A stretch of DNA of 7,100 nt from Tannerella sp. GTDB lineage: Bacteria; Bacteroidota; Bacteroidia; Bacteroidales; Tannerellaceae. The notes below the pieces were generated by a model. The model saw nothing but the letters and a program-made list of their open reading frames with translations, was not told the DNA's origin and made no database searches. The DNA lies in the NCBI GenBank assembly GCA_031269635.1, contig JAISYY010000023.1:1-7100 (forward strand), written 5' to 3'. Positions 1-6,391 of this stretch are shown here, piece by piece (within the stretch, counting starts at the first letter, position 1; each line of letters starts with the position of its first letter). A program made the position numbers and the translations under genes.

Positions 1-1107
1 TCCATCGCCAAACAGCGATTCCGCGAACCGGTCGAATATAAACTCCGTGTCGGTAGGGCCGCTGCATGCTTCGGGGTGGAACTGTGAGGAGAAAAACGGT
101 TTGCTTTTATGGCGTATCCCCTCGTTCGTCCCGTCATTCATATTAATGAAAAGCGGCTCCCAGTCTGTGCCGAGCGTATGGTTGTCGACTGCATAACCGT
201 GATTTTGCGACGTTATGAAACATTTGTCGGAGCCGGCCATGCGTACCGGCTGGTTATGGCTACGGTGGCCGTACTTGAGTTTGTAGATGGACGCGCCGCC
301 TGCTTTGGCAAGCAACTGGTTTCCCATGCATATTCCGCAAACAGGTTTGTCGCCGGCAAGGGCTTTGCGGATATTCCGCACTGCCGCATCGCAGGTATCC
401 GGGTCGCCGGGGCCGTTGCTGATGAACAAGCCGTCGTATGCCATCTCGTTGAAGTCGTAATCCCACGGTACACGTATGACGGCAAGGTCTCTTTTCTGCA
501 GGCAGCGGATGATATTGTGTTTCACGCCGCAGTCGACGAGAACGACGCGTTTCCTGCCTTTTCCCGCGTTGTAAGTTATGACTTCTTTGCACGATACTTT
601 GTCCACAAAGTTCACTTCGCCGTAATTGAACGCCGCGATTTGAGCGTTAACGGCCTTCTCGTCCACATCGTTTCCCAGGACGATGCTTCCGATCATGACG
701 CCATGTTCGCGCAGGCGTTTTGTCAGCGCTCGCGTATCTATCCCGCAGATGCCGGGGATACCTTCTTCTTTCAGCCATTCGGCAAGGGTGTTCACGGAGT
801 TCCAGTGACTGCATTGATAACTGTAATCGCTGATTATAATGGCATCGGCATGTATCCGGCCGCTTTCCATAAAATCCGAGATGCCGTCCGGCCGTACCGT
901 TCGTGTGGGGACGCCGTAATTACCGATAAGGGGATAGGTCAGCGTCATCAGCTGGCCGGCATAGGAGGGATCTGTGAGGCTTTCGGGATACCCGCTCATG
1001 GCGGTGTTGAAGACGACTTCGCCAATGACGGATTTTTCCGCCCCGAACGAAAATCCTTCGTACTTGCTGCCGTCATCTAAAATTAATGTTGCCTTTGTTA
1101 AATTCAT
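1..1107 (-). CDS. carA: Carbamoyl-phosphate synthase small (glutaminase) subunit, 3' end cut by window
   Basis: CarA hydrolyses glutamine and channels ammonia to the large subunit CarB, which makes carbamoyl phosphate for pyrimidine and arginine synthesis in the cytoplasm. The visible 369 codons start MNLTKATLILDDG and hold the N-terminal small-chain domain (about 1-135) and a class I glutamine amidotransferase domain (about 180 to the end). The amidotransferase domain shows ISNGPGDP with N231, the nucleophile elbow GICMGNQ with Cys260, and QFHPEA with His344 and Glu346, which complete the catalytic triad. The family is usually about 360-385 residues, so only the last few codons should be missing at the left edge. 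The ATG at 1105-1107 directly follows the TAG of the upstream PurF-like gene, so translation is probably coupled. carB would be expected just beyond the left edge, but it is not visible. No frameshift or missing catalytic residue was seen. Confidence 0.96.
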   Translation of the reverse strand, partial: MNLTKATLILDDGSKYEGFSFGAEKSVIGEVVFNTAMSGYPESLTDPSYAGQLMTLTYPLIGNYGVPTRTVRPDGISDFMESGRIHADAIIISDYSYQCSHWNSVNTLAEWLKEEGIPGICGIDTRALTKRLREHGVMIGSIVLGNDVDEKAVNAQIAAFNYGEVNFVDKVSCKEVITYNAGKGRKRVVLVDCGVKHNIIRCLQKRDLAVIRVPWDYDFNEMAYDGLFISNGPGDPDTCDAAVRNIRKALAGDKPVCGICMGNQLLAKAGGASIYKLKYGHRSHNQPVRMAGSDKCFITSQNHGYAVDNHTLGTDWEPLFINMNDGTNEGIRHKSKPFFSSQFHPEACSGPTDTEFIFDRFAESLFGDG

Positions 1108-3000
1108 CTATTTGTCCTGTTTAAAATAAGTTTCTTCCATATAATTGATAAATGCCCGGTTAACCATTCGCGTACCGCCGGGCGTAGGATAGTCTCCCGA
1201 AAAATACCAGTCGCCCGGATGATTCGGGCAGGCGGCGTGCAGCCCTTCGATCGTCTGGAAAACGAGTTCTATTTTCGCACGGATTTGGGGGCCGCTCAGC
1301 AGTTTCGCCATTTTTTTTGAAATATCTTCATCGGTGAACGGGGCGTAAATTTCTTTTACATAATTGATAATTGTCGTATTCGCCTGCATTTGCTGTTTCT
1401 TTGCCTTATGGTAAGTATCAATGATGATATCATCTTTCCTTTTTTCCCTAAGCAGCTCAATAGCGGCTTTAAAAGCGATAAATTCGTCCATACTCGACAT
1501 GTCGATGCCGTAATAGTCGGGATAACGTATCTGTGGAGACGAGGATACAAAAACTATTTTTTTCGGATTAAGCCGGTCAAGAATGTTCACGATACTTTGT
1601 TTAAGCGTCGTTCCGCGCACAATACTGTCGTCGATAACGACCAGGTTGTCTTTTTTCGGCGTGATGCTGCCGTACGTAATATCGTACACGTGTGCCGCCA
1701 GGTCGTTGCGGCTGTTGCCTTCGGCGATGAACGTCCTGAGTTTAATATCTTTTATAGCGACCTTCTCGTTGCGTATCCGTTGCGACAGGATGCGCCGCAG
1801 TTCATTTTCGCTTATCGAAGCGCCTTTCTCCGCTATCTGTTTTATTTTCTGTTCGTCGAGATACTTTTGCAATCCTTCCAGCATACCGTAATAAGCCACT
1901 TCGGCCGTATTCGGGATGAAAGAGAAAACGGTATGTTCGAGGTCACAGTCGATTTTTTTAAGGATATGGCCGGTCAGGTTTTCGCCGAGTTTTTTACGTT
2001 CCTTGTAGATGTCGATATCACTGCCTCGCGAGAAATAAATGCGTTCGAAAGAGCAGGCGCTCAACGGTTTCGGTTTCAGAATCTGCGCCGTCTTAATCTC
2101 TCCCGCGCGGCTGATGAAAATCGCTTCTCCGCGCTGAAGTTCTTTGATGTCGTTTATATTCACGTTCATTACGGTCTGTATGACAGGCCGTTCCGATGCC
2201 AGTACGACAATCTCGTCATCGGCGTAATAAAAGGCGGTACGTATTCCCCAGGGGTCGCGGATAGAGAATGACTCACCACTGCCCGTCACGCCGCAGATGA
2301 CATATCCGCCGTCCCATATTGATGCTGCCTTTTCTATTATATTTGACAGGTCGATATGTTCTTCGATCGCATGGGTGATGTCGAGGTTTTTCAGTCCTTC
2401 CGATTCGTATTTGCGGAAAAGACGTTCGGCTTCGCGGTCGAGGCGATGTCCGAGTTGTTCGAGAATGAAGTACGTATCGGCATACCGGCGGGGATGTTGT
2501 CCCGTTGAAGTTATATCCTGGAAGATAGCGCCTACATTGGTCATGTTGAAATTGCCGCAAATCGCAAGGTTACGTGCACGCCAGTTGCTGCGGCGCAGGA
2601 AGGGATGAATGTACGACAAACCGGATTTACCCGTTGTACTGTATCGCAGGTGTCCGATGTACAGTTCTCCTGCAAAAGGCAGGTTTGCCTTTGCAAACAG
2701 CGGGTCTTTGATCTGTTCGGCCGGAACATCTTTGTAGTGTTTATACACATTATCGAATATTTCCGTAATGGCCCCTGTACCGACGGCCCTTTCACGGAAC
2801 ATATATTCCTCTCCGGGATTGGCTTCCAGTTTCACACAGGCAAGTCCCGCACCTTCCTGTCCTCTGTTGTGTTGTTTCTCCATTAACAGATAGAGCCTGT
2901 TAAGAGCATACGTCCACGAACCGTATTTCTCGTGATAATACTCTAACGGCTTCAACAATCGTATCATGGCTACGCCACATTCATGTTTCAATCGTTCCAT
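1108..3000 (-). CDS. PurF-like amidophosphoribosyltransferase paralogue, long divergent form
   Basis: This 630-residue protein has the PurF layout: an Ntn-type glutaminase domain followed by a phosphoribosyltransferase domain. Classical PurF transfers glutamine ammonia to PRPP as the first step of purine synthesis. Cys8 in HECGVAM would become the N-terminal nucleophile after removal of a seven-residue leader. GHLRYSTTG (116-124) fits the glutamine-binding loop, and VVIDDSIVRGTT (454-465) is the PRPP-binding loop. It is longer than typical PurF (about 470-510 residues), with extra sequence around 381-415 and a long C-terminal part. The usual oxyanion-hole motif HNGN reads ICGN (147-150). Three of the four positions expected to ligate an iron-sulfur cluster in Bacillus-type PurF appear to be non-cysteine; C316 remains. 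I recall this long paralogue next to carA in other Bacteroidales. It is first in a two-gene unit with carA. Membership of the superfamily is certain, but the precise reaction is not; no symbol is given because purF may be a different gene. Confidence 0.9.
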   Translation of the reverse strand: MERLKHECGVAMIRLLKPLEYYHEKYGSWTYALNRLYLLMEKQHNRGQEGAGLACVKLEANPGEEYMFRERAVGTGAITEIFDNVYKHYKDVPAEQIKDPLFAKANLPFAGELYIGHLRYSTTGKSGLSYIHPFLRRSNWRARNLAICGNFNMTNVGAIFQDITSTGQHPRRYADTYFILEQLGHRLDREAERLFRKYESEGLKNLDITHAIEEHIDLSNIIEKAASIWDGGYVICGVTGSGESFSIRDPWGIRTAFYYADDEIVVLASERPVIQTVMNVNINDIKELQRGEAIFISRAGEIKTAQILKPKPLSACSFERIYFSRGSDIDIYKERKKLGENLTGHILKKIDCDLEHTVFSFIPNTAEVAYYGMLEGLQKYLDEQKIKQIAEKGASISENELRRILSQRIRNEKVAIKDIKLRTFIAEGNSRNDLAAHVYDITYGSITPKKDNLVVIDDSIVRGTTLKQSIVNILDRLNPKKIVFVSSSPQIRYPDYYGIDMSSMDEFIAFKAAIELLREKRKDDIIIDTYHKAKKQQMQANTTIINYVKEIYAPFTDEDISKKMAKLLSGPQIRAKIELVFQTIEGLHAACPNHPGDWYFSGDYPTPGGTRMVNRAFINYMEETYFKQDK

Positions 3001-3025
3001 TCGGTTTGATGTTGTAAAAATCGCA

Positions 3026-3056
3026 CAAAATTACGTGTTATATTTGTTATTTCAAT
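3026..3056 (-). promoter_or_regulatory. Putative Bacteroidota-type promoter for the PurF-like/carA unit
   Basis: On the minus strand, TAATTTTG (3033-3026) matches the TAnnTTTG -7 consensus of Bacteroidota. ATTG (3056-3053), a 3/4 match to the -33 TTTG, lies 19 bp upstream, which is the normal spacing. It sits between the terminator of the upstream membrane-protein gene and the ATG at 3000. This gives a predicted leader of only about 20 nt. The call rests on consensus and position only. Confidence 0.6.
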
Positions 3057-3063
3057 ACTGTAC

Positions 3064-3099
3064 AAAAAAAACGAACACTAAAAAAAGTGTTCGTTTTTT
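3064..3099 (-). terminator. Intrinsic terminator after the Tic20/DUF4870-like gene
   Basis: A perfect 9-bp inverted repeat ACGAACACT / AGTGTTCGT (3071-3079 and 3086-3094) surrounds a six-base loop. It is flanked by an A run on the left and a T run on the right, so the stem can extend by five A-U pairs. Read on the minus strand it ends in a U run and lies 20 bp past the stop codon at 3119. It is symmetric and could also stop plus-strand transcription. Confidence 0.85.
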
Positions 3100-3118
3100 A
3101 AATTTTCCTCATTCCATA

Positions 3119-3481
3119 TTACTTTAAAATTCTATATTTCCCAATTACAGGCAGCTCTTTCACCTCGCCATTCGCAGCATTAATGATGCCGATTATCGCT
3201 AATGCGAGAAGTCCAAGACCGCAGATTGAACTTAATATCCCTGTTATTACTAAAAGACCGGGATGTATCAGAGCAAGTATTACACCTAATACAACTATTA
3301 CCACATTCAATGCAACTCCTATTATACACAGAATAATACCCTGATTCGTGTGGAAACGGGCAAAAGGAGATTCTTTAGCTGCAAGCAGGGGAACAAGGAA
3401 CAAAATACTAATGTATGCCAGGATCGCCATAATTTTGTTGTCCTGCACATCTTTCGGGTCAACCGTCAAATTTTCCGCCAT
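3119..3481 (-). CDS. Small membrane protein, Tic20/DUF4870-like
   Basis: This 120-residue protein has three hydrophobic segments, at about 16-35, 48-72 and 75-102. A short loop with ESPFARFHTNQG (37-48) follows the first segment, and the C-terminal tail ends NAANGEVKELPVIGKYRI. The pattern of a first helix ending in PLLAAK, then an F-x-R-F-H-x-N-Q-G loop and a final ELPxIGKxRI is what I know from small DUF4870/Tic20-like inner-membrane proteins. These are common in Bacteroidota and have no settled biochemical role. The start at 3481 gives a short polar N-terminus (MAENLTVDPKD) with no signal peptide, as usual for the family. It has its own promoter and terminator and so appears to be a single-gene unit between lpxB and the PurF-like gene. 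Family assignment is from pattern recognition; function is unknown. Confidence 0.85.
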   Translation of the reverse strand: MAENLTVDPKDVQDNKIMAILAYISILFLVPLLAAKESPFARFHTNQGIILCIIGVALNVVIVVLGVILALIHPGLLVITGILSSICGLGLLALAIIGIINAANGEVKELPVIGKYRILK

Positions 3482-3773
3482 AATAAATAATTTTTAAATT
3501 AATAAACATGTAAAATAATCGCAAGTTTCAATTTACTTGAAATCTTTGCAAAGATATAAGTTTTTTTTCTGAAAATCAAAAAAATGACCACATTTTCTTT
3601 CTCTGTTTTATATTTTTTTTTGGGAGGGAGAGCAGACAAATGATGTTTATATTTTTTTATCTCTTTTATGAAAAAACATATATTGCAGAATCCATTTCGT
3701 TTACACAACGTATTCACTGTATATTGCATAACAAACAGTTGTTTTTTTGGAAAAGAATCCGGCATGACACTTG
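3482..3773. other. AT-rich intergenic region between lpxB and the small membrane-protein gene
   Basis: This 292-bp spacer is very rich in A and T, with several homopolymer runs of seven to nine T. The only supported signal is the minus-strand promoter at 3549-3580. I found no convincing GC-rich hairpin followed by a U run that would terminate lpxB, and no RNA gene. An 88-codon minus-strand frame exists here, but its lysine-, isoleucine- and phenylalanine-rich sequence looks like translated AT-rich spacer. Confidence 0.6.
3549..3580 (-). promoter_or_regulatory. Bacteroidota-type promoter for the small membrane-protein gene
   Basis: On the minus strand, TATCTTTG (3556-3549) is a perfect TAnnTTTG -7 element. 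TTTG (3580-3577) is a perfect -33 element, and the spacer is 20 bp. The predicted start site lies near 3541-3544, leaving a leader of about 60 nt before the ATG at 3481. The -7 element overlaps a perfect 14-bp palindrome, ATCTTTGCAAAGAT (3542-3555), which might bind a regulator or be coincidental. Confidence 0.78.
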
Positions 3774-4919
3774 TTAGGAACTTTTACCGGACAGGTATGC
3801 AACGATAAGCCGGGCTGTCCGTTCCGACGCTCCCGGAGCGCCTAACAGGGAAATCACGCGGTCGTATCCTTCAAGCATTTTTGTTTTGTAGGTATAATCT
3901 TCCAGGATGCGTTTCAGTTCTTCGTGGATTTTTTGATGGGAAAATTTTGCGCCGAAAAGTTCCCGTACGACTTCTTTGCCGGCAATGAGGTTGACGAGGG
4001 AGATGTAAGGAACGTGAAAAAAACGCTCAAAGATAAAATTGACCAGCCTGCCGCCGACGACGTAATAACAGACGACCTGCGGCACGCGGAACAGGGCCGT
4101 TTCGAGCGTTGCCGTTCCCGAAGTGACCAGTGCGACGGTGGCATGTTCAAGCAAGTCGTACGTCTGCCCGTAGATTGTTTCTGTGCCGGGATTGTCGCCT
4201 GTGGCTTGTTTGTAATCTTCCGGCGTGAGTCCCGGAGCGCCTGCGATGACGGGCTGAAATTCGGGAAACTGCGCTGCAACCGATAACATCGTGGGAAGGT
4301 TTTGCCTTATCTCCGCTTTCCGGCTTCCGGCAAGCACTGCGATCAGGGGTTTGTCGCTCAATCCGTTATCCGTCCTGAACGTATCCGGTTTGTTTTTCCT
4401 TGATGCACGGAATGTCGAAACGGAATCGACGGACGGATTTCCTGCGTAGTCGACGGGATAATCGAGCGACTTGAAAAAATCCGTTTCAAACGGCAGGATG
4501 CAGAACATGCGGTCGACGTACCGGCGAAATGATTTGATGCGGTACTTTTTCCACGCCCATATTTTAGGCGATATATAGTAGTGAACGGGTATGTTTAGCT
4601 GCGTTTTTACAAATTTCGCAATTTTGAGATTAAAACCCGGGTAATCGATCAATATGACCACATCGGGGTTGCAGGTGCGTATGTCTTCGCGGCACATTCG
4701 CATGTTCCGCAGGATGGTACGCAAATGAAGCAGGACGGGGATAATACCCATATAGGCCATTTCGCGGTAATGCCTGACGAGCGATCCGCCTGCCGCCTGC
4801 ATCAGGTCTCCGCCGAAAAACCGGAAATCCGCCTGCAAATCTTCTCTCTTCAATGCTTTCATCAGGTTTGACGCATGCAGGTCGCCCGATGCTTCGCCTG
4901 CTATGAGATAGTACTTCAT
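3774..4919 (-). CDS. lpxB: Lipid-A-disaccharide synthase
   Basis: LpxB is a GT19 glycosyltransferase at the inner face of the inner membrane. It joins lipid X and UDP-2,3-diacylglucosamine to form the lipid A disaccharide. The 381 residues match the usual family length. Recognisable blocks are the N-terminal AGEASGDLHASNLM (7-20), FGGDLM (35-40), DYPGFNLKIAKF (92-103), YYISPKIWAWKKYRI (114-128), LPFETDFF (142-149), AGSRKAEIRQNLP (197-209) and TSGTATLETALF (266-277). These cover the acceptor region and the nucleotide-sugar side, and no key block is missing. The ATG at 4919 places AGEASGD at the normal distance from the N-terminus. The gene follows surE after 37 bp with no terminator between, suggesting one transcript, an arrangement I have seen in other Bacteroidota. 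It implies a Gram-negative outer membrane with lipid A. Confidence 0.96.
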   Translation of the reverse strand: MKYYLIAGEASGDLHASNLMKALKREDLQADFRFFGGDLMQAAGGSLVRHYREMAYMGIIPVLLHLRTILRNMRMCREDIRTCNPDVVILIDYPGFNLKIAKFVKTQLNIPVHYYISPKIWAWKKYRIKSFRRYVDRMFCILPFETDFFKSLDYPVDYAGNPSVDSVSTFRASRKNKPDTFRTDNGLSDKPLIAVLAGSRKAEIRQNLPTMLSVAAQFPEFQPVIAGAPGLTPEDYKQATGDNPGTETIYGQTYDLLEHATVALVTSGTATLETALFRVPQVVCYYVVGGRLVNFIFERFFHVPYISLVNLIAGKEVVRELFGAKFSHQKIHEELKRILEDYTYKTKMLEGYDRVISLLGAPGASERTARLIVAYLSGKSS

Positions 4920-4956
4920 TGGGGTGAAATTTATTATTCCTTCTATTGAACGCCGG

Positions 4957-5718
4957 TTATATATTCCACGCGTTCAGTTCATTCATGAATGTGTAATCCG
5001 TTACGTCGAGTTTGCAGGGGACGAGCGATGCATACCCGTTTTCCAGTAACGTGACGTCGTTATCGGGATAATCCGGGCCTGTTTTTTCGTAATCGCCCGT
5101 AAGCCGGTACAGGGGATTCCCGTTTTCGTCCGCTTCGCAGATGTATTCACGCACCCACTTGCCGTCAGTCTGGCGACCTGCACGCAGGCCTTTCACTCCG
5201 GGAATATTCGGGATATTCAGGTTGAGGTAAACGCCGTGCGGCAAACCGTGTTCTAAAATCCGTACGGCAAGGTGGCGTGCAAAACGGCAGGATTCGGAAA
5301 AGTCGGCGCCGGGGGTATATCCGTGGAGCGATACGCCCGTCGAAGGAATATCGAACACGCATCCCTCAAATGCAGCGCCCATTGTGCCGGAATAGTGCAC
5401 GGACAGGGCCTGGTTGCCTCCGTGATTGATGCCCGAAACGAGTAAATCCGGTTTGCACGGCAATATCTCACTGACTGCAAGTTTGACACAGTCGACCGGC
5501 GTACCGGTGCAGTCATATACGGTCAGTCCTTTTTCCTGCCGGAGGATACGGTATTTAACAGACTCCGTTGTCGTTATCGCACATGACATGCCCGAACGCG
5601 GGCCGTCCGGCGCAAACACTACAATATCGCCTAAATCACGCAAAGCCCCGGTCAACTGCCGTATGCCTTCCGCATCTACTCCGTCATCATTCGTAATCAG
5701 TATAAGCTTTTTATTCAT
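4957..5718 (-). CDS. surE: 5'/3'-nucleotidase SurE
   Basis: SurE is a metal-dependent cytoplasmic phosphatase acting on nucleoside monophosphates (and in some species polyphosphate), linked to stationary-phase survival. The 253-residue product has the signature TNDDG at 9-13, with D11 and D12 as metal ligands. APDGPRSGMS (36-45) has Ser42, and VSGINHGGN (94-102) has Asn98; these supply the other expected ligands. GTMGAAFEG in the middle and YLNLNIPN further on are also typical of the family, and the length is normal. The ATG at 5718 puts TNDDG nine residues in, as usual. It is the upstream partner of lpxB. No clear TAnnTTTG element was found in the 84 bp before it, so it may be read through from mscL or use a non-consensus promoter. 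Confidence 0.96.
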   Translation of the reverse strand: MNKKLILITNDDGVDAEGIRQLTGALRDLGDIVVFAPDGPRSGMSCAITTTESVKYRILRQEKGLTVYDCTGTPVDCVKLAVSEILPCKPDLLVSGINHGGNQALSVHYSGTMGAAFEGCVFDIPSTGVSLHGYTPGADFSESCRFARHLAVRILEHGLPHGVYLNLNIPNIPGVKGLRAGRQTDGKWVREYICEADENGNPLYRLTGDYEKTGPDYPDNDVTLLENGYASLVPCKLDVTDYTFMNELNAWNI

Positions 5719-5802
5719 CTTTAAAATAATTCTTTTGATATCTCAACTGTGAATTAAGAATTGTGAAACAATCGACTATGGTCTGTTCCGAGTTATTCAT
5801 AT

Positions 5803-6231
5803 TCAGCTATTCACTACATTCGACTTCAACAGGTCGCGTATTTCCCTCAACAGCAAAACATCTTCGGGAGGCGTTGCCGGGGATGCCGGTTTTTCGTCTT
5901 CTTTTTTCTTAAGTCTGTTGATTGCTTTTATGATCAGGAAAATGGCCACAGCAATGATCAGGAAGTCAAAAATTACCTGTATCAACATTCCATAATTAAC
6001 GGCGACTTCGGGGGTAACTACCGCTGTTCCTTCCATAACGGCCTGCTTAAGTACAACTTTCCAGTTCGTAAAATTCACACTGCCGGTAAAGATGCTCACA
6101 AACGGCATGATCACATCCGCCACAAGTGAAGATACTATTTTTCCAAAAGCCCCGCCTATCACAACGCCCACTGCCATGTCCAACACATTTCCCCGCATGG
6201 CAAATTCCTTAAATTCTTTTATAATACTCAT
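5803..6231 (-). CDS. mscL: Large-conductance mechanosensitive channel
   Basis: MscL is a homopentameric inner-membrane channel that opens under membrane tension to release solutes on hypo-osmotic shock. The 142-residue protein starts with the family N-terminus MSIIKEFKEFAMRGNVLDMAVG. The first transmembrane helix follows at about 16-43, with pore-lining positions M19 and V23 (the E. coli counterparts are L19 and V23). The second helix is at about 82-106 (FDFLIIAVAIFLIIKAINRL), then a lysine-rich stretch and a C-terminal helix VLLLREIRDLLK for the cytoplasmic bundle. The usual MPPLG after helix 1 reads MPFVS here. The periplasmic loop is slightly longer than in E. coli, accounting for most of the length difference. 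It lies 84 bp upstream of surE on the same strand. Confidence 0.97.
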   Translation of the reverse strand: MSIIKEFKEFAMRGNVLDMAVGVVIGGAFGKIVSSLVADVIMPFVSIFTGSVNFTNWKVVLKQAVMEGTAVVTPEVAVNYGMLIQVIFDFLIIAVAIFLIIKAINRLKKKEDEKPASPATPPEDVLLLREIRDLLKSNVVNS

Positions 6232-6264
6232 ATATTCTTACTGTTTAGATTACATCTTCGTTGA

Positions 6265-6272
6265 CAAAGATA
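6265..6272 (-). promoter_or_regulatory. Candidate -7 promoter element for mscL
   Basis: TATCTTTG on the minus strand, 33 bp before the mscL ATG, is identical to the -7 element of the small membrane-protein gene. No -33 TTTG is found at 19-21 bp; the nearest TTTG is 25 bp upstream (6301-6298). The call therefore rests on the -7 element and its position. Confidence 0.55.
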
Positions 6273-6391
6273 ACATACTATTTATCGGAAATCACTCCAA
6301 ATAAATATTGAACGGTTGGGGGCGATATAAAATATTTTCACGCCCACAAAGCTTTACCCGTTAACTTTATCAGAAAATACAGAGCAAAGAT

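Noticed and set aside
109..1080. Long plus-strand open frame of 323 codons
   Set aside because: It lies fully antisense to carA, whose catalytic motifs are intact; the frame has no recognisable domain and reflects the GC-rich codon pattern of carA.
1390..2271. Plus-strand open frame of 293 codons
   Set aside because: It is antisense to the PurF-like gene, which carries clear family motifs over the same bases.
3499..3765. Minus-strand 88-codon frame between lpxB and the small membrane-protein gene
   Set aside because: It covers the promoter at 3549-3580, is rich in K, I and F as expected from AT-rich spacer, and shows no domain or signal peptide.
5719..5802. Short inverted repeats (such as ATTGT / ACAAT) between mscL and surE
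   Set aside because: Stems of 4-5 AT-rich pairs without a U run do not support a terminator; no promoter consensus was found either.
6320..6345. Hairpin GGGCG / CGCCC around an AT-rich loop upstream of mscL
   Set aside because: The stem is only 5 bp with a 16-base loop and no U run, so it is not a credible terminator or riboswitch.
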